DNA of 16,054 nt, taken from positions 1 through 16,054 of the forward strand of contig CALUAU010000038.1 of the NCBI GenBank assembly GCA_943914115.1, in the 5' to 3' direction. The DNA is from an uncultured Microbacteriaceae bacterium (GTDB lineage Bacteria > Actinomycetota > Actinomycetes > Actinomycetales > Microbacteriaceae). The position numbers and the translations under genes were made by a program. The notes beneath the pieces were generated by a model. The model did not search any database and was not told where the DNA came from. It saw only the letters and a list, made by a program, of their open reading frames with translations. Every line of letters begins with the position of its first letter. The stretch's first letter is position 1. Shown piece after piece: positions 7,676-16,003 of the stretch.

Positions 7676-9115
7676 TTACCAACCGCACCAATTGGCCTGC
7701 AGCCCATCAAAAGTCGCCACGCTCGAACCGTCATCGACGCGGACAATCTCGAGCTGGCTGCCAATAAACCCCGGCTGCAGCGGATACGAGTCGATCGAGG
7801 GGTGGTCGGGCACCCGCAGCAGCGCCAGGAACTCGGCGTTCGGCGAGCGGCACACATTGCCAATCCAGTCGTCCTCTGGCGCGGCAAGCAGCGTGGCATC
7901 GCTGGCGCTCAACCGGTAGAGCTGGGTGCGCTGCACACCGGCAGCGTTATCGACGGTCTGGAATTGCCGCACATACAGGTCGTTCGTCAGCGGCAGCAGC
8001 TGTCCCTCGGATGCCGCGGGGTCGGCAACCGCGTCGGGCACCTCGATGGGCGTGCGCTCGCCGGTGCGCAGGTTGATGCGGGTGAATTCGCTGGCGGTCT
8101 GCAGCAGCACGCTGGTTTCGTCGGCGAAAAAGCCCAGGATGGTGTCGTATTCACCAAGCGGTACCGGCACCCGTCCGCCGATCGGGTCGACGAGCGTCAC
8201 CTGCCGATTCGCGGCCTGCACCAGCACCGCGCGCGTGCCCGGCACGAACGACCACTCGACCACCGCCGAGTGCGTGCCGCCCAGGTTCTCGACCTCGAAC
8301 AGCTCGTTGGTTTCGGCGTCGATGAGGTACAGCCGGCCATTCTCGTCGTCGTTACCGCCATCGGCCACAAAGCCGAGCGCGGTGCCCTCGAGATTGCCAC
8401 GCAGGGTGCGATACCGCTGTGCCCTCGGCGCATCCGCCCGCGCCTGGAATCCGCCGGCACCAGTCGACTCGACGAGCGTGCCGCGGCCGGCAGCATCGAG
8501 CGAGACGGCGATGACCTTCGTGCCGGCCACGGCGTACTCCTGCAGCCGTGGGGCGGCCAGCAGCGTCTGCTCGGCGGCACCATCGGCGCCGATCTCGGCC
8601 TGCACCACGGTGTCGAAGCCCTTGTCGTCGCGGCGCAGCATCGTGAGTGCCGCCGGTGGTGTGGTGAACGAGGTCTTTATCTCGGTGGTGTGCCCGGTGC
8701 GCTCCCCCACCGCCGCAAAGCTCACCCGGTATTCGGTGCCGCTTGCGAGCGCCCGCGAGAACTCGACCACGACGGTGTTGTCGACGACGCTCACCTGAGC
8801 GGCAGCGGTCGGTTCGATGCGCACATCGGCTTCGGTTACCGGCGCCAGCAGCTGGTCGGTGCGGATGAGCAGGCGCTGTCGCGGGGATGTGCTGGCGGCA
8901 GCGAGGTCGATGCTGATATCGCGCAGCTGCGGCCCGCACGCCGCCGACACCGCGCCGAGCATCGCGGCCAGCAGTGCCAGCAGCGCGATCGTGACGGTGG
9001 CACGGATGCCGACGCGGGCAGCGCGGCGGTCGGCCTGAGCCTGAGCCATCTCACCCCGCACTGCCACGGTCTGCGCCGCCGCGTGCCGCTGAGCGCTATT
9101 CGAGGTAGGGCGCAT
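7676..9115 (-). CDS. Exported Ig-like and beta-propeller-like protein
   Basis: About 479 residues from the ATG at 9115; the specific function is unknown. After a cytoplasmic tail of about 35 residues comes one hydrophobic segment (about 36-56) ending in VSAAC, with Cys60. This is a poor lipobox because Ser stands at -3, so it may be a lipoprotein, an uncleaved anchor or a signal-peptidase substrate. Residues about 75-155 resemble a bacterial Ig-like (Big_5) domain (FSRALASGTEYRVSFAAV, closing TSFTTPP). The rest has repeated strand units such as GRLYLIDAETNELFEVE, QVTLVDPIGGRV and FTRINLRTGERTPIEV, typical of a beta-propeller. The ATG overlaps the preceding gene by 20 nt, suggesting coupling. 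A start at 9049 is possible. It is likely an envelope protein working with the two membrane genes before it. Confidence 0.7.
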   Translation of the reverse strand: MRPTSNSAQRHAAAQTVAVRGEMAQAQADRRAARVGIRATVTIALLALLAAMLGAVSAACGPQLRDISIDLAAASTSPRQRLLIRTDQLLAPVTEADVRIEPTAAAQVSVVDNTVVVEFSRALASGTEYRVSFAAVGERTGHTTEIKTSFTTPPAALTMLRRDDKGFDTVVQAEIGADGAAEQTLLAAPRLQEYAVAGTKVIAVSLDAAGRGTLVESTGAGGFQARADAPRAQRYRTLRGNLEGTALGFVADGGNDDENGRLYLIDAETNELFEVENLGGTHSAVVEWSFVPGTRAVLVQAANRQVTLVDPIGGRVPVPLGEYDTILGFFADETSVLLQTASEFTRINLRTGERTPIEVPDAVADPAASEGQLLPLTNDLYVRQFQTVDNAAGVQRTQLYRLSASDATLLAAPEDDWIGNVCRSPNAEFLALLRVPDHPSIDSYPLQPGFIGSQLEIVRVDDGSSVATFDGLQANWCGW

Positions 9116-9839
9116 CTGGCTGCTCGATCCTCTCAATCGACTCGGGCTCAACCACCACCGGTTCGGGGGCGCCATCGGCCGGCACGAAATCGCCGGTCAC
9201 CCGCACCCAGCTATCAACGGGATATTCCCCAGCCCATCCCGGTAGCCGCACCGGCACACCCACCGGCTGCGCATCCACAGCACAGCAGGTGACCACAAAG
9301 CGGCTGACATAGAACACATCCGCCCGCTCGGGGTCGGCGACCACGAAGCCCTCGAGCACCGGCTGGCGATCGAGGAAGAAATCGGTGCCCTGCAGCCGCA
9401 GCAGCGCGGCCCAGTCTTTGATGGTGAGCAGGCTATCGTCGCCGCTGGCGAACACCACCTCGTCTTGCAGGGGGATGTTCGAGTTGATGCTGCGCTGCTG
9501 GGCGGTGGCGGATGAGAGGGCCGCCGGAGGCAGCGCCAGTAGCGTCGCGCCGAGGGCCGCCACCATGATCACGCCGCCGAGCTGTGCGATGAAACCCGGC
9601 GGGCGGCCGTGGTCATGGCCGTGGTCGTCATGACCGTGGTCGCGTTGCCTGGTTGCCGGTGCGATCAGGGCCGCGAGCGCGAGCACGCCGGCGATCGCCG
9701 CCAGGGCGATCTCAAACCAGACATAGCGGGGATGCACGTAGTACTCGAGCTTCCCGCGCGCGGCGAGCATCAGCACCGCAATCGTCGCGATCGTGGTGAG
9801 TACGAGGCCGCTCCACCAGCGGCGCCAGCGGCTAGACAA
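9096..9839 (-). CDS. TIGR03943/DUF1980 family membrane protein
   Basis: Membrane protein of 247 residues in the family that almost always accompanies UPF0718 permeases (YcgQ beside YcgR in Bacillus subtilis). It has hydrophobic segments at about 9-27, 42-62 and 86-108, then an extracytoplasmic domain. A His/Asp-rich loop (DHGHDDHGHDHGR, about 67-79) lies between segments two and three and looks metal-binding. The conserved pair RFVVTCCAVDAQPVGVPV near 183 is the family hallmark. The TTG start overlaps the permease stop by 8 nt, with GGGGTGA about 6 nt upstream; no ATG is available nearby. The pair probably forms one complex. The substrate is unproved; a metal or small molecule is plausible from the His-rich loop and cysteines. 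Confidence 0.85.
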   Translation of the reverse strand: MSSRWRRWWSGLVLTTIATIAVLMLAARGKLEYYVHPRYVWFEIALAAIAGVLALAALIAPATRQRDHGHDDHGHDHGRPPGFIAQLGGVIMVAALGATLLALPPAALSSATAQQRSINSNIPLQDEVVFASGDDSLLTIKDWAALLRLQGTDFFLDRQPVLEGFVVADPERADVFYVSRFVVTCCAVDAQPVGVPVRLPGWAGEYPVDSWVRVTGDFVPADGAPEPVVVEPESIERIEQPDAPYLE

Positions 9840-10818
9840 TGAGGTTCACCCCGAATCCGAGCACGAGCGATGCCAGCACCACCACCGCCGTCACCACGAT
9901 GAGCGTGCGGGCGCGGAAGGTGGTGCGCAGCAGCGCCAGCATCTTGATGTCGATCATCGCGCCGAGCACCAGGAAGGTGACGGTAGCACCGGGTAGGAAG
10001 AGCGAGCTGAGCGAGAGGATGAAGAAGGCGTCGACGGTCGAGCAAATCGACACCACGAAGGCGAGAGCCGCCAGTGCGAGCACCGACCAGATCGGGTTGG
10101 CACCGAGTTCGATGAGGAGGTTGCGCGACACCCCGGTCTGGATCGCGGCGGCGAGCGCGGCGCCGACCATGAGGGCCGGGAGCATCACCGTCATCTCGGT
10201 GGCGAACTGGTCGAGGCTGCGTCCCCAGCGCGTCGTGCGGCTCGGGGACGCGGCCTGACAGCTCGCCGCAAACCCCGGCGTGAGAAAGAGCGTCGACTCA
10301 GACTGCCTCGCGAACAGCCACCCCACGAGGTTGGCGATCACGAAACCGCCGATGATGCGGCCGAGCAGGATGCCGTCGTCGAAACCGAACGCCTGATAGG
10401 TGGTGATGATGGTGACGGGGTTGAGGATCGGCGCCGCCAACAGGAAGGTGAGCGCATCCCCCACCGAAAATCCGCGCTGCAGCAACCCGCGCGATAGCGG
10501 CACATTGCCGCACTCACACACCGGCAACAGCACGCCGAAGCAGCTAATCACCATGCGCCGCAGCCACGGGTTGCGCGGCAGGATGCGCTCGAGCACGTTC
10601 TGCGGCAGCCACACCGCGACGATGGTCGACACGATCACGCCGAGCACCACGAAGGGGAACGACTCGACGAAGACGCTGATGCCAAGGGTGATCGCATCGC
10701 GGGTGAGGGCGTCGAGGCCGGCGAAGGCGCTCTCGGGGGTGAGTAGCCGCACCGCGACGAGCGCCGTGATCAGCGCCAACACCACGGTTACGCGCGCGAT
10801 CGAGAAGCGGCCAGCCAT
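9832..10818 (-). CDS. UPF0718 (DUF318) family permease
   Basis: Polytopic membrane protein of about 328 residues in the YraQ/YcgR family, whose transport substrate is not firmly known. Around eight hydrophobic segments are visible. The signature LLPVCECGNVPLSRGLLQRG (about 98-117) and the paired SICSTVDAFFILSLSS in the second half match the family's two-fold repeat. The ATG at 10818 was preferred over an upstream start at 10875. It begins MAGRFSIAR just before the first membrane segment, and a TAAAAT box ends 8 nt upstream, so a transcript would start about at this ATG. The extra 19 residues of the longer form are not membrane-like. It is first in a three-gene overlapping operon. Confidence 0.88.
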   Translation of the reverse strand: MAGRFSIARVTVVLALITALVAVRLLTPESAFAGLDALTRDAITLGISVFVESFPFVVLGVIVSTIVAVWLPQNVLERILPRNPWLRRMVISCFGVLLPVCECGNVPLSRGLLQRGFSVGDALTFLLAAPILNPVTIITTYQAFGFDDGILLGRIIGGFVIANLVGWLFARQSESTLFLTPGFAASCQAASPSRTTRWGRSLDQFATEMTVMLPALMVGAALAAAIQTGVSRNLLIELGANPIWSVLALAALAFVVSICSTVDAFFILSLSSLFLPGATVTFLVLGAMIDIKMLALLRTTFRARTLIVVTAVVVLASLVLGFGVNLIV

Positions 10819-10826
10819 GTGAGCCG

Positions 10827-10855
10827 ATTTTAGCCACACATTCGTAGCCGCAAAC
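10827..10855 (-). promoter_or_regulatory. Candidate leaderless promoter of the permease operon
   Basis: TAAAAT at 10832-10827 is a good -10 element. A weak -35-like GTTTGC stands 17 nt before it (10855-10850). Only 8 nt separate the -10 box from the ATG at 10818, so the transcript would begin at or next to the start codon. No Shine-Dalgarno sequence is present, which fits leaderless translation. No clear Zur- or Fur-type operator was seen here. Confidence 0.5.
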
Positions 10856-10902
10856 CTGAAACTACGGCAAGTCATACATCAGCGGTGGTGTTTGCTTCAG
10901 GG

Positions 10903-10943
10903 AAAAACGGCTCCAGGAGGAGCTATCCACCCTCCTGGAGCCG
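10903..10943 (-). terminator. Strong intrinsic terminator of pta
   Basis: A perfect 13-bp stem (CGGCTCCAGGAGG paired with CCTCCTGGAGCCG) with a 10-nt loop is followed on the minus strand by TTTTT. It begins 42 nt after the pta stop. There is no T-run on the plus side, so it acts in one direction. It should insulate pta from the permease operon. Confidence 0.92.
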
Positions 10944-10985
10944 CAAAATCCCCGCGCAGAAACACGAGCCGCAGAATAACGCCGC

Positions 10986-13079
10986 CTACGACTGCGCCTG
11001 AATCGCGGTGATCGCCACGGTGTTGATGATGTCACTCACCAGTGCACCGCGCGACAGATCATTGATCGGCTTGTTCAGCCCCTGCAGCACCGGACCAATC
11101 GCCACCGCCCCAGCCGAGCGCTGCACCGCTTTATACGTGTTGTTTCCGGTGTTGAGATCGGGGAACACAAACACGGTGGCGCGACCGGCAACATCACTAC
11201 CCGGCATCTTTTTTGCGGCAACGGCGGCGTCGGTGGCGGCGTCGTACTGCATCGGCCCCGCCACCGCGAGCTGCGGCGCGCGCTCACGCACAAGCTCGGT
11301 CGCGGTGCGCACCTTGTCGACATCAGCACCGTGACCCGACTCGCCGGTTGAGTAGCTCAGCATCGCCACGCGCGGTTCGATGCGGAACTGGGTTGCGGTT
11401 TCCGCCGACGAAACCGCAATATCGGCGAGCTGTTCGGCGGTGGGGTCGGGGTTCACCGCGCAATCGCCATACACGAGCACCCGGTCGGACAGCGCCATCA
11501 AGAACACACTCGACACAATCGACACTCCGGCCTTGGTTTTCACGATCTCGAAGCTCGGTTTAATGGTGTGCGCGGTGGTGTGAGCCGCGCCCGAAACCAT
11601 CCCGTCGGCGTAACCGAGATGCACCATCAGTGTGCCGAAGTACGACACATCCTGCACCTTCTCGTGAGCCTGTTCGATGGTGACGCCCTTGTGTGCCCGC
11701 AGCCGCGCATACTCGGCAGCAAATTCACCCAATAGCTCGGGATCGTTCGTCGAACGCACCCGCGCTTTCGAAATATCCAGCCCCAGCTCGGATGCGCGGC
11801 GGCGCACCGCTTCTTCGTCACCGAGAATCGTGAGATCGGCGACCTCGCGCGCCAGCAGGGTTGCGGCAGCGGTGAGGATGCGATCGTCATCGCCCTCGGG
11901 CAGCACGATGTGCTTGCGGTCGGCACGTGCCCGGTCAAGTAGCTGATATTCAAACATCAGCGGTGTCACCGCCGCGGGTTCGGGCACCTCAAGCAGAGCA
12001 ACGAGTGCATCAGCATCAATGTGGGTGGTGAAATCGACGAGCGCCGCCGCGATCTTGCGTTCGCTGCGGGTGGTGAGCGCGCCGCGAGCGCCCACAATGC
12101 GCTGCGCCGTGTCGAAGGTGCCCAGCTGGGTGCGCAAAATTGGCAGGTTTGAGTCGATGCCTTCAAGCAGGCGACGAATAACCGGCGAAAACTCGAACGG
12201 ACCGTTCACCACTATGGCCGCGAGCGTGGGGAATGATTCGGCGCGCTGTGCCAGCAGCAGTGCCAGCAGCGTCTCGGTGCGGTCGGCGGCTACCACCACC
12301 ACTCCCGACTCGAAGGTGCGTTCGAGAACATGCTCCATCCCCATACCGGCAACCGTCACGCCGAGCACTTCGCGCTCAAGCAACGATTCGTCACCCGAAT
12401 ACAGTTCGCCGCGCACCGAGCCGATCAGTTCGGCCACCGTCGGTGCTGAAAGCAGCGCGTTTTCGGGCAGCGCCCACACCGGCACCTCACTGCCCACCTC
12501 GGCGAGCGATTCGGCAACCGAGCTAGCCGCGGCATCCAATGCAGCTGGCTCAACCCGGTTGACAACGCAGGCAAGCAGGTCGGCATGCTCGGCCACCAGT
12601 TCGGGAACCGCGAGCGCCGCAGCAGAACCGAGCTGTTCGGGGTTCCGTGCCGAAAGATCGTGACCGCGGCCCGAGATCACCAGCATCACCGGGGAGCCAA
12701 GGTTGGCGGCAATTCGGGCGTTAATACCCAGCTCGGCGGGGTTGCCGATATCGGTGAAGTCGCTGCCGACAATCACCACGGCCTCACATTTGCGGGCGAG
12801 GCGCCCGTACCGATCAATGATTTCGGCGAGCGCAGCGGCGGTATCGTCATGCACCGCCTCATAGGTCACTCCGGCGCATTCGGCAGTGTCTAATTGCAGT
12901 GAGGGGTCAACGCGCTCGAGCAGAATCTCGAGCAGTTCATCATGCTCGGGTGCCTGCACGATGGGGCGGAAAACTCCCACTCGACCGACACTCTTGGTGA
13001 GCGTTTCGAGCACACCGAGCGCGACGGTCGATTTTCCAGAGAAACCTTCAGATGCTGTGAGGTAGATGCTGGTTGTCAC
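10986..13079 (-). CDS. pta: Phosphate acetyltransferase
   Basis: Enzyme interconverting acetyl-CoA plus phosphate with acetyl phosphate plus CoA, in the cytoplasm. The 697 residues are the long three-domain form. The N-terminal P-loop domain (BioD-like) has EGFSGKST at 11-18. A middle DRTGG-type regulatory domain lies at about 215-330. The catalytic PTA_PTB domain starts near 370, with HIVLPEGDDDRILTAA, SSVFLMALSDRVLVYGD, VNPDPTAEQLADIA, and near the end FPDLNTGNNTYKAVQRSAGA and IGPVLQGLNKPINDLSRGA. The start is a GTG with no visible Shine-Dalgarno; a TANNNT-type box lies 6 nt upstream, so it may be leaderless. A three-codon frame (ATGACCGCGTGA) overlaps this start. It is transcribed away from the permease-trpB pair and ends at a strong terminator. 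Confidence 0.97.
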   Translation of the reverse strand: MTTSIYLTASEGFSGKSTVALGVLETLTKSVGRVGVFRPIVQAPEHDELLEILLERVDPSLQLDTAECAGVTYEAVHDDTAAALAEIIDRYGRLARKCEAVVIVGSDFTDIGNPAELGINARIAANLGSPVMLVISGRGHDLSARNPEQLGSAAALAVPELVAEHADLLACVVNRVEPAALDAAASSVAESLAEVGSEVPVWALPENALLSAPTVAELIGSVRGELYSGDESLLEREVLGVTVAGMGMEHVLERTFESGVVVVAADRTETLLALLLAQRAESFPTLAAIVVNGPFEFSPVIRRLLEGIDSNLPILRTQLGTFDTAQRIVGARGALTTRSERKIAAALVDFTTHIDADALVALLEVPEPAAVTPLMFEYQLLDRARADRKHIVLPEGDDDRILTAAATLLAREVADLTILGDEEAVRRRASELGLDISKARVRSTNDPELLGEFAAEYARLRAHKGVTIEQAHEKVQDVSYFGTLMVHLGYADGMVSGAAHTTAHTIKPSFEIVKTKAGVSIVSSVFLMALSDRVLVYGDCAVNPDPTAEQLADIAVSSAETATQFRIEPRVAMLSYSTGESGHGADVDKVRTATELVRERAPQLAVAGPMQYDAATDAAVAAKKMPGSDVAGRATVFVFPDLNTGNNTYKAVQRSAGAVAIGPVLQGLNKPINDLSRGALVSDIINTVAITAIQAQS

Positions 13080-13085
13080 GCGGTC

Positions 13086-13091
13086 ATGCTA
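13086..13091 (-). promoter_or_regulatory. Possible -10 box for pta
   Basis: TAGCAT on the minus strand lies 6 nt before the GTG of pta. No convincing -35 stands 16-18 nt upstream. It fits a leaderless pta transcript, given the missing ribosome site, but the box is short and could be chance. The divergent spacer 13080-13268 should hold promoters in both directions. Confidence 0.25.
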
Positions 13092-13197
13092 CTGGCTGTA
13101 AGCGAACAGCTTGTTGACGTTGCCCATCACAAGCGATTAAATAACTGAGGTTCACTCTCGGTGCCGTCACGATTTCTTCGTGCCGGACAGTGTGATC

Positions 13198-13203
13198 TAT
13201 ATT
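13198..13203 (+). promoter_or_regulatory. Candidate -10 box for the permease-trpB operon
   Basis: TATATT stands about 65 nt before the chosen ATG of the permease. A poor -35 candidate (TTCTTC) is 18 nt upstream. Transcription would start near 13210, giving a leader of about 60 nt that contains the hairpin at 13232-13247. Confidence 0.4.
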
Positions 13204-13231
13204 CCGTAACACAGCAACGCCGCTGTACGCC

Positions 13232-13247
13232 GCCCGCTCATGCGGGC
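13232..13247 (+). other. Leader hairpin before the permease gene
   Basis: A 6-bp GC-only stem (GCCCGC paired with GCGGGC) around a TCAT loop ends about 20 nt before the ATG at 13269. No T-run follows, so it is not an intrinsic terminator. It might affect translation or mark a protein site; no leader peptide rich in one amino acid was found. Confidence 0.4.
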
Positions 13248-13268
13248 CCGACCCTGGGATACCAGCCT

Positions 13269-14783
13269 ATGAATATGCCTTCCCCCAAAGTCCCCCGAGT
13301 TTCGGGAACCCTAAGCCGCAACCTCGGCCTGTGGGCCGTAGTCGGCCTCGGACTTGGATATATGACCCCCACCGTCGTATTCGACACCTTCGGCATCGTG
13401 TCGGGCATCACCGACGGTACCGTACCGATGGCTTACATCGTGGCACTGGTCGTAATGATGTTCACCGCCGTGAGCTACGGCAAAATGTCGAGCGCCATCC
13501 CCAGCGCCGGTTCGGCCTACACCTACGCCCACCGGTCAATGCACCCCAATGTCGGTTTCTTTGTCGGCTGGACCTCACTGATCGACTACCTGCTGCTGCC
13601 AATGGTGAATGCGTTGATCATCCGGCTCTACATGGAACAGATCTTCCCCGATGTACCGACGGTGATCTGGGTGATGATCTACGTGGCCGCTGTCACCACG
13701 GTGGTCTACATTTCTATGCGCGGCACCTCACGCATCAACGGCCTGCTGCTGTGTTTCTCGGTGGCCGTCATCCTCTTGTTCGTGGTGCTCGTAAGCAACC
13801 AGCTCGTCAATGGCGAGGGCCTGGGCACCGTATTCAGCTCGCGCCCGTTCGTTCACGAAGAGTTGGATTTCTTGACGCTACTGACGGCGGCTACCGTGGT
13901 GTGCTTCTCGTTCATCGGTTTTGACGCCATCACCATGTATGCCGAAGAGGTGCGCAGCCCGAAGGTCATGCCCCGCGCCATTCTGCTCACGGTACTCATC
14001 GGTGGCGCCATCTTCCTGATCGCCAGCTACTTCGCGCAGCTACGTTTCCCCGACAACACGCCCTTCGGTGAATATGTCGACGACCCCCTCCCGCAGATCG
14101 GTCTGCTCGTCGGCGGTGAAGTGTTCCAAACCATCTTTGTGGCCGCAGGTTTTACCGCCACCGTCGCATCCGGGCTCGCCTCGCACGCATCCGTCTCACG
14201 CATGCTGCTGGTGATGGGCCGCAACTCGGTGCTCCCCAAGCGCGTGTTCGGCTACGTCAGCCCGCGCACCCACACCCCCACCTTCAATGTGGTGTTCGTC
14301 GGTGTGGTCTCGCTGGCGGCGATGTGGTTCTCACTCGAACTCATCTCGGCGTTCATCAACTTCGGCGCGCTCATCGCTTTCACCGCAGTCAACGCCTCGG
14401 TAATTGCCTGGTTTGCGGTTCGCCAGGGCCGCACCCAAACCTTCCCCGACGTGTTCAACTACATCATCATGCCGTCGATCGGTGTGATCATGACCGTAGT
14501 GCTGTGGGTCAACCTGCACCTAGAAGCACTCATCGGCGGGCTCAGCTGGGTTGTCGCCGGTATCATCTACCTGCTGGTGCTCACTCGCGGTTTCCGTAAA
14601 CCCATCCCAAGTTTCGACGAGAATGAACCCGTCACGGGTTTCAACAAGGTAATCGACTCTGACGGTGACATCATTGCCGTTGGTCCCGGCCTCGAAGTCG
14701 AGACGATGCGACACGGCACATCGAACAGCGGCGATACTCCGCCCGCCGCGGATGACCAACCCAATTCAACAAGGAACGAATAA
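13269..14783 (+). CDS. APC-family permease, PuuP (putrescine importer)-like
   Basis: Inner-membrane amino acid/polyamine transporter of 504 residues with about 12 membrane segments. It matches Escherichia coli PuuP along its length as I recall that sequence: [88 protein letters not shown] and [14 protein letters not shown]. The closest named function is putrescine uptake, but substrate cannot be read from sequence. The C-terminal tail is longer than in PuuP, hydrophilic and acidic. The ATG at 13269 was chosen because homologs start about 20 residues before the LW of the first segment; GGGA lies 9 nt upstream. A GTG at 13161 would add 36 residues unlike the family. Its TAA overlaps the next ATG (TAATG). 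Confidence 0.88.
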   Translation: MNMPSPKVPRVSGTLSRNLGLWAVVGLGLGYMTPTVVFDTFGIVSGITDGTVPMAYIVALVVMMFTAVSYGKMSSAIPSAGSAYTYAHRSMHPNVGFFVGWTSLIDYLLLPMVNALIIRLYMEQIFPDVPTVIWVMIYVAAVTTVVYISMRGTSRINGLLLCFSVAVILLFVVLVSNQLVNGEGLGTVFSSRPFVHEELDFLTLLTAATVVCFSFIGFDAITMYAEEVRSPKVMPRAILLTVLIGGAIFLIASYFAQLRFPDNTPFGEYVDDPLPQIGLLVGGEVFQTIFVAAGFTATVASGLASHASVSRMLLVMGRNSVLPKRVFGYVSPRTHTPTFNVVFVGVVSLAAMWFSLELISAFINFGALIAFTAVNASVIAWFAVRQGRTQTFPDVFNYIIMPSIGVIMTVVLWVNLHLEALIGGLSWVVAGIIYLLVLTRGFRKPIPSFDENEPVTGFNKVIDSDGDIIAVGPGLEVETMRHGTSNSGDTPPAADDQPNSTRNE

Positions 14784-16003
14784 TGACCGGTTTTGCCCCC
14801 ATCCCAGCTGAATTTGAAGCCGACGATAACGGTTTCTTTGGCGAGTATGGTGGCGCCGTTCTCCCACCGTTCCTGGTAGAACCCATGGCCGAGGTGCGCC
14901 GCGCATACGCTGCGGCGCGCCTCGACCCCGAGTTTCTGCACCAGTACGAACAGCTGCTGAAACAGTACGTTGGTCGCCCCTCGCCGCTGTACTACGCCGA
15001 AAACCTCACCAAATCGCTCGGCGGCGCCAAGATCTACCTCAAACGTGAAGACCTCAACCACACCGGCTCGCACAAGATCAACCACTGCCTCGGCGAAGCC
15101 CTGCTGGCCAAGCGCATGGGGAAAACCACACTGATCGCCGAAACCGGTGCCGGTCAACACGGTGTCGCCCTCGCTACCGCGGCAGCACTACTGGGCCTGA
15201 AGTGTGAGATCCACATGGGCGCCATCGACGTTGTCAAGCAACACTCAAACGTGGTGCGGATGCAGCTTCTGGGCGCCAAGGTCGTCACCGTCGAAACAGG
15301 CGGCCGCTCGCTAAAAGAAGCGGTCGACTCGGCCTTCGCTGTATACGCCGAGAACTACGACCACTATTTCTTCGCCATCGGTTCGGTAGTGGGCCCCGAC
15401 CCCTTCCCGTCGATGGTGCGCGACTTCCAGTCGGTGGTTGGTCGCGAAGCGCGCGAGCAGATCCTCGAAGCCGAAGGCCGACTGCCAGATGCACTCGTTG
15501 CGGCGGTGGGCGGCGGCTCGAACGCGATGGGACTTTTCACCGGATTCCTCGGCGACGAGTCGGTGAAAATCTACGGCGTCGAGCCGGCCGGAGAGGGGCT
15601 GCACACCCAGCGTCACGCGGCAACTATGTCGCTCGGTGAACCGGGCACACTGCACGGTATGCGCACGGTGGTGCTGCAAGATGACGAGGGTGCGCCGGCG
15701 CCGGTGCACTCGATTGCCTCGGGCCTCGACTACCCCGGTGTTGGCCCACAGCACGCTTACCTGCGCTCGATTGGCCGGGTGGAGTATGTGGCGGCCGACG
15801 ACGCCCAAACCATCGCCGCCTTTCAGCGACTTGCGCGCACCGAGGGCATCCTGCCCGCGCTCGAATCGTCGCACGCGCTCGCCTGGGTCAATGAGCTCGC
15901 ACCCAAACTGCCGCAGGATGCGATCATCATCGCCAATCTTTCGGGCCGTGGTGACAAAGACGTCGATTTTGTGGCGTCGTGGATTGAAGAACACGGCGCC
16001 TAG
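14783..16003 (+). CDS. trpB: Tryptophan synthase beta subunit, stand-alone copy
   Basis: PLP enzyme joining indole and L-serine to give L-tryptophan; 406 residues, normal for the canonical TrpB1 type. Visible sites are Lys98, the PLP lysine, in [10 protein letters not shown] (91-100), Glu120 in [12 protein letters not shown], the phosphate loop GGGSN (243-247), Asp316 in [10 protein letters not shown], Glu361 in PALESSHA and Ser387 in NLSGRGDKD. All catalytic residues expected for TrpB are present. SHKIN with Ser in place of the common Ala is a minor variant. No trpA or other trp gene follows in the remaining 51 nt, and the gene before it is a permease. AAGGA stands 7 nt before the ATG, which overlaps the permease stop. 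It may be a second, salvage-type TrpB using free indole, or the only copy displaced from a trp operon. Confidence 0.9.
   Translation: MTGFAPIPAEFEADDNGFFGEYGGAVLPPFLVEPMAEVRRAYAAARLDPEFLHQYEQLLKQYVGRPSPLYYAENLTKSLGGAKIYLKREDLNHTGSHKINHCLGEALLAKRMGKTTLIAETGAGQHGVALATAAALLGLKCEIHMGAIDVVKQHSNVVRMQLLGAKVVTVETGGRSLKEAVDSAFAVYAENYDHYFFAIGSVVGPDPFPSMVRDFQSVVGREAREQILEAEGRLPDALVAAVGGGSNAMGLFTGFLGDESVKIYGVEPAGEGLHTQRHAATMSLGEPGTLHGMRTVVLQDDEGAPAPVHSIASGLDYPGVGPQHAYLRSIGRVEYVAADDAQTIAAFQRLARTEGILPALESSHALAWVNELAPKLPQDAIIIANLSGRGDKDVDFVASWIEEHGA

Noticed and set aside
7802..9292. Long plus-strand open frame of 496 codons
   Set aside because: It lies antisense to the exported protein and the end of the TIGR03943 gene, both of which have recognisable domains. 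Its product is rich in Arg, His, Gly and Ala with no motif, as expected for a mirror frame in GC-rich DNA.
13161..13268. N-terminal extension of the permease from the GTG at 13161
   Set aside because: The extra 36 residues are unlike PuuP-type N-termini and would cover the best -10 box and the leader hairpin.
15311..15994. Minus-strand frame of 227 codons
   Set aside because: It is antisense to trpB, whose catalytic residues are intact. The translation has no recognisable domain.
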